A DNA stretch of 5,818 nt from Pseudomonadota bacterium (GTDB taxonomy: Bacteria > Desulfobacterota > Desulfobacteria > Desulfobacterales > ETH-SRB1), in NCBI GenBank assembly GCA_018897415.1, contig JAHIKR010000085.1:1-5818 (forward strand), given 5' to 3'. The notes beneath the pieces were generated by a model. That model saw only the letters and a program-made list of their open reading frames with translations, was not told where the DNA came from and did no database searches. This document shows, piece after piece, positions 1 to 5,200 of this stretch (position 1 is the stretch's first letter; every line of letters begins with the position of its first letter). A program made the translations under genes and the position numbers.

Positions 1-574
1 CAATCTTGTAAGTTGCTCCATTTGAACAATCAATAACGATTTTCATTCCCTGACAGAACTTCTTTGGTACTTTGCCCAAAAGGAAATCTATATAATTTTG
101 TCCCGCATCATCTATTCTATACACTCCACCTGTCATACGTATATTTCTGCTAATTGAAGATATTTCGTCGCTCAACAATATTTTTTCAATTTCAGCCTCT
201 TTTTCATCTGAAAGCTTAAAGCCGTCTTTCTTAAATATCTTAATCCCATTATCATAAAATGGATTATGAGATGCAGATATCACGATACCGGCATCAGCAT
301 CAGTTGAGGCTGTTATATATGCAATTCCCGGGGTTGGAAGTACACCTGCAAGGTATGCATCTGCACCCATGGAACAGATCCCCGATGCCAATGCATATTC
401 CAGCATATATCCGGAAATTCTTGTATCTTTTCCTATAATTATCTTAGGCCTGCCCTTTTCTTTTTTGCCAAAAACATATGCAACCGCTCTACCGACCTTC
501 ATGGCCATTTCAGAAGTCATTGGATATTCATTAGCCAGGCCCCTTATTCCGTCAGTGCCAAATAACTTGCCCAT
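1..574 (-). CDS. glmM: Phosphoglucosamine mutase GlmM (N-terminal part, cut by window edge)
   Basis: GlmM interconverts glucosamine-6-phosphate and glucosamine-1-phosphate in the cytoplasm, on the route to UDP-GlcNAc for peptidoglycan and surface glycans. The ATG at 574-572 gives the protein start MGKLFGTDGIRGLAN, the classical GlmM N-terminus. About 191 codons are visible, and the frame runs open off the left edge. The active-site loop ISASHNP lies at residues 99-105. Ser102 is the phosphoserine position, the same number as in E. coli GlmM. The substrate-binding segment GKDTRISG is at residues 48-55, and VLPTPGIAY at 78-86 is also typical of the family. The metal-binding DGDGDR loop and the C-terminal phosphate-binding domain lie outside the window. 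An AGGA stands eight bases before the ATG. The gene follows the upstream methyltransferase on the same strand after a 242-base gap full of repeats, so it may have its own promoter. Assignment to GlmM rather than a phosphomannomutase rests on the N-terminal signature and is very secure. Confidence 0.95.
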   Translation of the reverse strand, partial: MGKLFGTDGIRGLANEYPMTSEMAMKVGRAVAYVFGKKEKGRPKIIIGKDTRISGYMLEYALASGICSMGADAYLAGVLPTPGIAYITASTDADAGIVISASHNPFYDNGIKIFKKDGFKLSDEKEAEIEKILLSDEISSISRNIRMTGGVYRIDDAGQNYIDFLLGKVPKKFCQGMKIVIDCSNGATYKI

Positions 575-582
575 AAATTTGT

Positions 583-586
583 TCCT
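583..586 (-). promoter_or_regulatory. Ribosome binding site of glmM
   Basis: AGGA on the minus strand, eight bases before the ATG at 574. It supports the start that yields the conserved GlmM N-terminus. Confidence 0.6.
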
Positions 587-599
587 AATTCAGGTTGTT

Positions 600-685
600 A
601 GGTTCACGGTTCACGGTTCACGGTTGGTTTCCTTGATTTCTCGGCGGGCAGGGCTCTCTAACCTTGAACCTTGAACCGTGAACCT
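600..685. repeat. Heptamer-based inverted repeat (GGTTCAC units)
   Basis: The left arm (600-625) is three tandem copies of GGTTCAC (601-607, 608-614, 615-621) plus GGTT. The right arm (660-685) is its reverse complement at 24 of 26 positions; both differences are C-to-A changes giving GGTTCAA units. The 34-base centre (626-659) carries no clear structure. Transcribed from either strand this would form a long hairpin. There is no U-tract after either arm, so it does not look like an intrinsic terminator. It sits in the leader of glmM, ending about 15 bases upstream of the AGGA. The mixture of tandem and inverted copies suggests a mobile or slippage-prone repeat family, but no identity can be assigned from sequence alone. 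Confidence 0.8.
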
Positions 686-748
686 GAGTAGTTACAAGTA
701 TTCCTCCGGTTAAAATCCTCGCCATCCTTGAACTTGATGCGGCAACGT

Positions 749-794
749 ATCGGGTGATCGGGCAGGAGTCAAGAGAAACTCCCCCTTACCCGAT
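749..794. repeat. Hairpin downstream of the methyltransferase gene
   Basis: ATCGGGT (749-755) is complementary to ACCCGAT (788-794). Nested inside, GGAGT (765-769) pairs with ACTCC (778-782). A competing pair, GGGCAGG (760-766) with CCTGCCC (799-805), interlocks with the outer stem. It starts 23 bases after the stop codon of the minus-strand methyltransferase gene and could act as a 3' end structure, but no U-tract follows. The remainder of 686-816 shows no gene; a stop-free plus-strand stretch here lacks a start and ribosome binding site. Confidence 0.5.
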
Positions 795-816
795 TAGACC
801 TGCCCTGGTTTCAAAA

Positions 817-1473
817 TCACCTTCTTGATGATTGGGTAGGCAGTATTCGCGAGAGAAACCGACGGACAGGCCTTTTCACCACCCTAAAAAAGAGATTATC
901 GAACTCGCGAATATCCCTGCAGCGTCTTTGCCTAATAATGGAATATAAATCGTGAGCGTCTAGATTCTTCTCGGAAAAAGAAATCGGCTTGCGCGCTTTG
1001 ACGAATACTCCGGGATCTAGAGGGTCTCTTTCAATGACCTCAATTAATAGGTCAGAAAATAGAACATTTACATCATCCACTTCATACCGCCAGAAGTCGA
1101 ACGGGTAACCATGGTACCCAAATCCCTTCGACCTAGTGGTTAAAAGTAATGTCCCGTTGGGCCTTAGGACATTCTTTAGGTTGGATACTGCATTACGCCA
1201 GCTACGAACATGTTCGAGAAGCTCAGTGGAAATAACCACATCAAAGCTCTCTTTGTCAAAATGGTTGATCAGATCATTGATATCACAAATTTCATCAACT
1301 CCTGGACCATTGATAACGTCAACACCCAAGTAACTCAAAGGCTCAAAATTCTTAACAATACCTCTGACCGAACCATTCACGTCTAGTGAGCCAACTTCGA
1401 TTACTTTCTTCCCTTTTACTTCTTCTTCCAAAAGGTAAGACCTAGCAAATTGAAGACACGCTGAGTTGCACAT
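817..1473 (-). CDS. Class I SAM-dependent methyltransferase (Methyltransf_11 type)
   Basis: A 218-residue cytoplasmic protein with a complete class I methyltransferase fold. Motif I is VIEVGSLDVNGSVRG at residues 24-38, forming the SAM-binding loop. An acidic strand end, GVDV, lies at 50-53. FDVVISTELLEHV is at 77-89 (motif IV and the following helix). LRPNGTLLLTTRS at 103-115 is the usual late strand, followed by FGYHGYPFDFWRY (118-130), a conserved tail of this subgroup. Such proteins are common in O-antigen, capsule and other glycan loci, where they are presumed to methylate sugars; the substrate here cannot be told. The C-terminus is basic (many Arg from about 183). The start is well supported: AAGGAG lies five bases before the ATG. 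Three sampled 60-base lines of the gene hold 28, 31 and 22 G+C, against 22 in a sampled line of the neighbouring gene, so it may be modestly GC-richer. It begins about 20 bases after an attC-like site, so it may be a captured integron cassette. Confidence 0.87.
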   Translation of the reverse strand: MCNSACLQFARSYLLEEEVKGKKVIEVGSLDVNGSVRGIVKNFEPLSYLGVDVINGPGVDEICDINDLINHFDKESFDVVISTELLEHVRSWRNAVSNLKNVLRPNGTLLLTTRSKGFGYHGYPFDFWRYEVDDVNVLFSDLLIEVIERDPLDPGVFVKARKPISFSEKNLDAHDLYSIIRQRRCRDIREFDNLFFRVVKRPVRRFLSRILPTQSSRR

Positions 1474-1478
1474 AAGAT

Positions 1479-1484
1479 CTCCTT
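1479..1484 (-). promoter_or_regulatory. Strong ribosome binding site of the methyltransferase
   Basis: AAGGAG, five bases before the ATG at 1473. It is the best Shine-Dalgarno in the window and lies 10 bases after the attC-like site ends, the compact layout seen at the start of integron cassettes. Confidence 0.75.
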
Positions 1485-1494
1485 CTACACGATG

Positions 1495-1567
1495 GTCTAA
1501 CGCTGGAGCTGACGCGGTGTTGTGGGGGCTGAGGGAGAAAAACCATCAGCTACCCGATTTGTTAGCC
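1495..1567 (-). other. attC-like integron recombination site
   Basis: Read on the minus strand, this 73-base element has the order of an attC site. The outer R'' core is GGCTAAC (1567-1561), followed by a 6-base spacer and the inner L'' box GGTAGCTGA (1554-1546). A 33-base central spacer follows, then the inner L' box TCAGCTCC (1512-1505), a 3-base spacer, and the R' core GTTAGAC (1501-1495). R' fits the GTTRRRY consensus exactly. R'' fits RYYYAAC except at its second base. L'' and L' pair except for one extra base in L'' (the T opposite A1552). A single extrahelical base at this place is the asymmetry that gives real attC sites their orientation, and it matches the layout I recall for aadA-type cassettes. 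The right end, AGCGTTAGAC, is also typical. Its orientation agrees with both flanking genes. No integrase gene or second clear attC is in the window, so this is a structural match, not proof of function. Confidence 0.6.
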
Positions 1568-1605
1568 CATATGCGGATATATTTTCAAAAAGCTAACCTT
1601 TAAAA

Positions 1606-2772
1606 TTATTTCAAGCTGATATGATTAAGTATCCCTTCAGTTACGCTATCAACTATCTCCTGCAGCCATTTTGTCCCGAGTTCAGCGCCTGTATTCTCAA
1701 GTCCCTTTATTACTGATATGTAATTCATACCGGACTTTTGTATACCTGAATCAATATGTTTGAGAAAAGTATCTCTTAAGCTTCTGTCACCTTCATTTAA
1801 ACGCATTTTATTGAATGACTCCTCTATTTCATAAAAATCACCTTTATTCTGACAGAAATCTTTTAACCTTCCTATCCTTTCATCAATTACCATATTAAGT
1901 TTTTCTTTAAGGCCCTCAAAAAGGACATCTGGAAAATCACTTGAAATAAACTTTGAACGAACATGCAGATACCACTGCATAAGTGCTATAAGGTTTGCGA
2001 TATAGATTATATTGTTGACCATTATCCTTTTTAAACTTCGATACATGCCCGACGTAAAAGGAATATTTCCGCTCTTCCTCAATCCTTCAAAAATGAGACG
2101 ATTCGGTCTTAATTCATCTTTCCTGCAAATTGAACCCGCTGCTGTTACAGTGCCAAATGCGAGACGACAAGGGCCTACAATACCCCCCTGCCCTCCTAAG
2201 AATATCGGCCGCTGATTAAGCATAACTCCATTGGGAACATCGCCAACAAGAGATGCAGTAGCTTTGTCCTGATTCGGCGTATAATTAAAGTGAATATAAG
2301 AACTACCAACTTCACTATGGTCTTTTTTGCTGGTTCCGCCCGACATAAAGCAGTCACAAAAGTTAATTAAACTGCCCAAGGTAACAAAAGGTAAAAGTAT
2401 AGTGTGTTTCAATCCAACCATGTGAGCAATATTCGCTTCTTCTTCAAGGATTGTCCCTTCTCTTATATGTGAGCCGTAACCTATGCTCACTTTATCAAGC
2501 AAAACAGCTTCTCTTAAAAAACCCCCTTTAATGTCAACATTCGTACCAATCTGGCAGTTTTCAATGGTTACGGGGCTTTCATATCCCATCCTTGTATTCT
2601 TTAAAATCAGGGTAGAACTGCCGAAAATTTTGCAACCGGAATAAATAACAACGCCCTCACCGGAAATTCTGTCTGTATCTACTTCACTGCCGATTTCAAT
2701 ACTATCAGGATTGGGTATCTTAACACCTTTTTTTAAAAGCTTTTCAATTTTCAAAATGCTCTGATTCTTCAT
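1606..2772 (-). CDS. Left-handed beta-helix (hexapeptide) protein, GlmU acetyltransferase-like, without nucleotidyltransferase domain
   Basis: A 388-residue cytoplasmic protein. Residues about 24-218 are hexapeptide-type left-handed beta-helix turns: IEIGSEV (25-31), VTIENCQIGTNVDIKGG (68-84), VSIGYGSHIREGTILEEEANI (95-115), and later turns up to about 218. HFNYTPNQDKATASLVGD at 161-178 resembles the NYDG..K..T..GD segment of the GlmU acetyltransferase domain. This supports a sugar-1-phosphate acetyltransferase role, possibly on the glucosamine-1-phosphate made by nearby GlmM. Unlike GlmU (about 450 residues), it lacks the N-terminal GT-A pyrophosphorylase domain and starts almost directly with the helix. 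Instead it carries a C-terminal, mainly helical region (about 222-388) of unknown role, including a hydrophobic stretch NNIIYIANLIALMQWYLHV (253-271). I recall relatives annotated loosely as 'GlmU' or 'UDP-GlcNAc pyrophosphorylase'; without the GT-A domain, the pyrophosphorylase label should be treated with caution. AGAGG lies six bases before the ATG. A repeat-rich gap precedes it, so it may start its own transcript. Confidence 0.78.
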   Translation of the reverse strand: MKNQSILKIEKLLKKGVKIPNPDSIEIGSEVDTDRISGEGVVIYSGCKIFGSSTLILKNTRMGYESPVTIENCQIGTNVDIKGGFLREAVLLDKVSIGYGSHIREGTILEEEANIAHMVGLKHTILLPFVTLGSLINFCDCFMSGGTSKKDHSEVGSSYIHFNYTPNQDKATASLVGDVPNGVMLNQRPIFLGGQGGIVGPCRLAFGTVTAAGSICRKDELRPNRLIFEGLRKSGNIPFTSGMYRSLKRIMVNNIIYIANLIALMQWYLHVRSKFISSDFPDVLFEGLKEKLNMVIDERIGRLKDFCQNKGDFYEIEESFNKMRLNEGDRSLRDTFLKHIDSGIQKSGMNYISVIKGLENTGAELGTKWLQEIVDSVTEGILNHISLK

Positions 2773-2778
2773 ATAAGG

Positions 2779-2783
2779 CCTCT
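2779..2783 (-). promoter_or_regulatory. Ribosome binding site of the beta-helix protein gene
   Basis: AGAGG on the minus strand, six bases before the ATG at 2772. It lies directly after a run of eight U (in RNA) from the preceding short hairpin. Confidence 0.45.
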
Positions 2784-2806
2784 AAAAAAAATCCGCCACA
2801 AGGGCG
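2784..2806 (-). terminator. Weak terminator- or attenuator-like hairpin in the leader
   Basis: On the minus strand, CGCC (2806-2803) and GGCG (2797-2794) flank a five-base loop. GA and eight T (2791-2784) follow. The stem is only four pairs, so termination would be weak, but the position immediately before the Shine-Dalgarno of the beta-helix gene could matter for leader read-through. The surrounding CTTAGCGCCCTTGTGGCG text looks like a degenerate interspersed repeat rather than a designed terminator. Confidence 0.3.
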
Positions 2807-2973
2807 CTAAGTTTGACTATAGTAATTCTCAAAAAGTTTATTCGTATATTAGCGGTATTTGAGCTAACAATTTTGATAATTTTGTAAACGTTCTTGGCGA
2901 AGTGAAGCGCAAAAATTGAAGCTGTTTGAGTCCCGAAGCGAGGTCGAGTTCTTTAATCTCTATGGGTTCAATT
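2807..2973. other. Non-coding stretch, possible degenerate repeat or gene relic
   Basis: This is part of the roughly 540-base gene-free gap between the fusion gene and the beta-helix gene. A minus-strand frame stays open across it to 2838, but that frame begins inside the palindromic repeats and has no convincing start or ribosome binding site. A short inverted pair TTAGC/GCTAA sits around 2850-2867. No tRNA, promoter or known RNA could be recognised. Confidence 0.4.
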
Positions 2974-2990
2974 CCCCGAAGCTTGCTTCG
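2974..2990. repeat. Small palindromic repeat (CCCCGAAGCTTGCTTCG)
   Basis: CGAAG and CTTCG flank a CTTG loop. The unit shares the pattern CCCCGWAGCTTGCTWCG with the palindrome at 3103-3122, so the two look like members of one REP-like family on either side of the larger composite repeat. Confidence 0.6.
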
Positions 2991-2994
2991 TTGC

Positions 2995-3069
2995 CTGTCA
3001 TTCCCGCGAACGCGGGAATCCAGAAAAATAAAGCACAGGAATGGATTCCTGCCTTCGCAGGAATGACAG
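2995..3069. repeat. Composite inverted repeat of the CATTCCCGCG palindrome family
   Basis: Two hairpins face each other. The left arm (2995-3022) contains ATTCCCGCG (3000-3008) and CGCGGGAAT (3011-3019) around a two-base centre. The right arm (3042-3069) contains ATTCCTGC and GCAGGAAT around CTTC (3045-3064). The arm ends are also complementary to each other: CTGTCATTCC (2995-3004) matches GGAATGACAG (3060-3069), and GGAATCCA (3015-3022) matches TGGATTCC (3042-3049). They are separated by 19 AT-rich bases (3023-3041). This is the widespread intergenic repeat whose spurious translations read SCEGRNP and DSRVRGND, both of which occur here. Such elements are thought to be REP- or MITE-like and spread by a transposase elsewhere in the genome. 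They can also cap transcripts. Confidence 0.85.
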
Positions 3070-3102
3070 TGTCCTCCCAATTGTTATAAAACATTTTAGA
3101 TG

Positions 3103-3122
3103 CCCCGTAGCTTGCTACGGGG
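3103..3122. repeat. Small perfect palindromic repeat (CCCCGTAG / CTACGGGG)
   Basis: An eight-base perfect inverted repeat (3103-3110 with 3115-3122) around a CTTG loop. It has the same loop and flanking pattern as the copy at 2974-2990, with compensatory A-to-T and T-to-A changes in the stem. Paired changes that keep the stem suggest the hairpin itself is what is conserved. No U-tract follows on either side, so it is more likely a REP-like element than a terminator. The following 3123-3226 holds only a weak CCCAA/TTGGG inverted pair (3143-3147 with 3163-3167). Confidence 0.7.
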
Positions 3123-3226
3123 GTAGTTCATTATATTTTTGGCCCAATTTGAAGCGCTTAGCTTGGGTTCAAAATGGCCACTATAAATCAATAATGTCAA
3201 GATGTTTATATGTGAGTTTTATTCCC

Positions 3227-3273
3227 AAAAAATTAAAAAACCGCGTCAGGGGAGCTCCCATATTCACGGTTTT
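3227..3273 (-). terminator. Intrinsic terminator of the WecA/CapD fusion gene
   Basis: On the minus strand AAAACCGTG (3273-3265) pairs with CGCGGTTTT (3245-3237) as a nine-pair stem with one G-U. The loop contains a perfect GGGAGCTCCC palindrome (minus strand 3259-3250), so it may fold further. The transcript then runs into TTTTTTAATTTTTT (3240-3227). It lies 40 bases after the stop codon at 3314 and should end the transcript of the upstream two genes. Confidence 0.8.
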
Positions 3274-3313
3274 GAATTTATTCTGCGTAATCTGTGGATG
3301 AAATTAACAAAAG

Positions 3314-5167
3314 TTAATATTGTACCTCAAGGTCTATATCTTCCAGATGAACGGAGAACTGTTTCAGAAAAATGCTGTTTATCTTACAAGTCCCCTTAAT
3401 AGCATTAAGTTTTTGCAGATCTTTATTATTGAAAGATATTAATAGACCGTTTATTTTATATTTATTAAGATAAGACTCAATGTCTTTGAAAACTCCAAGA
3501 ATCGGATAGCCCTGAAGAGTCTTTCCTGTTTTTAATTTATCATCATCAATAAAACCGACTGGTTTAATTTTAAGTCTTTTATTATTTAATATTTCACGCA
3601 ACAGAATCTCCCCCCCTCTTCCAGCACCGTAAATTAAAACTGTATTACCAGCCAAGGTCTTTCTTTTCATAGTATCGCTAAAAAGCATGAAAGAAACCCT
3701 GCTACCAAGGAGGAGTCCGGTAATTAAAAACCAGTCTATAACAAATATTCCTTTAGAAAAAGCTTCAAATCGATAAATATAGGTAACTGCGACAACTGAA
3801 AGAATTGTGCTCAATGTAACAGCTTTAAGATATACTAAAATATCATTAGTACTCATATAACCCCAGACTCCCCTGTAAATTCCCACTGCAAAAAAAGCCA
3901 CAAACTTGCATGCAATTACTGCTGGAAGTGATCGAAGGAATACTTTGAAATAAAAAGGGAACTCATTGGAATCAAAACGTAAACGGTAAGAAAGATAATA
4001 TGCGAATGCTATCAGACAGAAATCAAGTATTACCAGCAAAAGCTGCCGCTTATAGGTCAACTCGATTAATATAGGAGTGTAGGATTTCCCACGTAAAAGT
4101 GAAAATTCCTTTTCAGGATATATGCGGATCTGGGCAAGGTAGATTCCCATCAAAATAATTGAAAGGACCAGTGGAATAATTACTGCCGGAGATGTTAATG
4201 TATCACTTTTACTCACAAACAATGCCGACATGCCTGATATAGCGCCGATACTATATAAGAATAGGACTGCTCCTTTTTCACTTAGCCCCATGATAACCAA
4301 ACGATGTGATGCATGATCCTTTCCTCCAACAGAAGCCTTACGGCCGCTCAAGATCCTAATTAATGTAACCATAGAAGTATCTAAAATAGGAACCATGAGA
4401 ATCATTATCGGAATAGCGTATAATGAAATTGGATTGGCCGCACTTGCTTCTGGATAATAAAGACACAGCATAGATAAAGTAAAACCAATAAAAAGACTTC
4501 CACAGTCTCCCATGAAAATTGATGCAGGATAGAAGTTGTAAAACAGAAAAGCAGCTAATGCCCCTGCAATTATCACAGATACAAGAGCAGCTTCCGGCAG
4601 TATACCTGTAAACAATAATGCCAGATAAGAAGCAGCAATAAAGCCAATACCTGCACACAGGCCATCCATATTATCAATCAAATTAAAAGCATTAGTTATG
4701 CCCACAATCCAAAAGATGGTTAAAATAGTATCCACAGTAAGGGATGAAAACCAGTGAAGACGAAATCCTAAAAAAGCAGCCATCGAGGCAACAAGTATCT
4801 GTCCCACCAGTTTTGTATGTGGCTTAATATGTATAAAATCATCTATTAATCCAAGAAAAAAAAGAAGGGTTATTCCAATCCAAATAACCGCACTTATTGA
4901 AGGCAAAGCTATTTGGTCTGATGTTTTTATGATATGGGGTAAAATTGAGGAAAAATCTGCAATAAAAAAAAGTGGTATTGCTATGCCAAGGTATATGGCA
5001 ACACCACCCAAAAGAGCGGTTGGCTTCTTATGCCAGCGTTCTTTTGTAGGATAAGCAATCCACCCTTTATTAATCGCAATAAGCCTGACAACCGGTGTTA
5101 ATGCCAGACATAAAAAAAATGACAAAAAGGTGATAAAGTATAATGTCGAGATATCTTTAAAAAACAT
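3314..5167 (-). CDS. WecA/TagO-like polyprenyl-phosphate HexNAc-1-phosphate transferase fused to a CapD/FlaA1-type membrane plus Rossmann region
   Basis: This is a 617-residue inner-membrane protein in two parts. Residues about 1-350 form a polytopic PNPT-family transferase, which moves HexNAc-1-phosphate from a UDP-sugar to undecaprenyl phosphate to start glycan assembly. The marks are PTALLGGVAI (49-58), the Asp pair in LGLIDDF (105-111; D109, D110), NAFNLIDNMDGL (159-170), FMGDCGS (218-224) and KDHASHRL (283-290). Residues about 374-500 form a second membrane block (LDFCLIAFAYYLSYRLRF, 381-398; YRGVWGYMS, 431-439) typical of CapD/PglF-type proteins. A Rossmann domain of the CoA_binding_3 kind follows, with GAGRGGE (514-520) and GFIDDD (538-543). 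The protein stops where CapD's catalytic SDR domain would begin, so no dehydratase or epimerase active site is present. Usual WecA homologues are about 350 residues. No Shine-Dalgarno precedes the ATG; the upstream gene ends 33 bases before, so translation may depend on its neighbour. The transferase call is secure; the role of the C-terminal half is unknown. Confidence 0.9.
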   Translation of the reverse strand: MFFKDISTLYFITFLSFFLCLALTPVVRLIAINKGWIAYPTKERWHKKPTALLGGVAIYLGIAIPLFFIADFSSILPHIIKTSDQIALPSISAVIWIGITLLFFLGLIDDFIHIKPHTKLVGQILVASMAAFLGFRLHWFSSLTVDTILTIFWIVGITNAFNLIDNMDGLCAGIGFIAASYLALLFTGILPEAALVSVIIAGALAAFLFYNFYPASIFMGDCGSLFIGFTLSMLCLYYPEASAANPISLYAIPIMILMVPILDTSMVTLIRILSGRKASVGGKDHASHRLVIMGLSEKGAVLFLYSIGAISGMSALFVSKSDTLTSPAVIIPLVLSIILMGIYLAQIRIYPEKEFSLLRGKSYTPILIELTYKRQLLLVILDFCLIAFAYYLSYRLRFDSNEFPFYFKVFLRSLPAVIACKFVAFFAVGIYRGVWGYMSTNDILVYLKAVTLSTILSVVAVTYIYRFEAFSKGIFVIDWFLITGLLLGSRVSFMLFSDTMKRKTLAGNTVLIYGAGRGGEILLREILNNKRLKIKPVGFIDDDKLKTGKTLQGYPILGVFKDIESYLNKYKINGLLISFNNKDLQKLNAIKGTCKINSIFLKQFSVHLEDIDLEVQY

Positions 5168-5200
5168 TTTGATAAGGTAATATAGAACGTGTTAAAAGGA

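Noticed and set aside
369..674. 101-codon plus-strand open frame
   Set aside because: It is antisense to glmM and ends inside the GGTTCAC inverted repeat; the minus-strand GlmM reading has clear conserved motifs.
744..772. Possible sigma-70 promoter for glmM: TTGACT (772-767), 17-base spacer, TACGTT (749-744)
   Set aside because: The -35 box is good but the -10 box matches only three of six bases, and the element lies inside a hairpin; too weak to list as a feature.
744..799. Second attC site at the 3' end of the methyltransferase gene
   Set aside because: On the minus strand GTCTAAT differs from the core consensus and no matching GTTRRRY lies at the right distance; GTTGCCG is a poor fit. 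The stem directly abuts the core instead of leaving a spacer.
688..828. Plus-strand stop-free stretch of about 46 codons ending at TGA near 828
   Set aside because: It has no ATG in frame and no ribosome binding site, and it overlaps the hairpin and the end of the methyltransferase gene. A relic of an older gene cannot be excluded.
2838..3080. 80-codon minus-strand open frame across the repeat block
   Set aside because: Its first half is the spurious translation of the palindromic repeats (SCEGRNP, DSRVRGND), and there is no convincing start signal or recognisable domain.
2995..3122. CRISPR array
   Set aside because: The repeats are palindromic, differ in sequence and are not regularly spaced with unique spacers.
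3265..3302. Text resembling the common 'ATCTGTGGATGAAATT' interspersed intergenic sequence
   Set aside because: It seems familiar from many environmental genomes, but no second copy is in the window and the left part is explained by the terminator stem.
3041..3399. Two plus-strand open frames of 86 and 65 codons
   Set aside because: They run through the repeat, the terminator and the antisense 3' end of the fusion gene, with no ribosome binding site and no domain.
4356..4658. 100-codon minus-strand open frame
   Set aside because: It is a frame-shifted shadow within the transferase half of the fusion gene.
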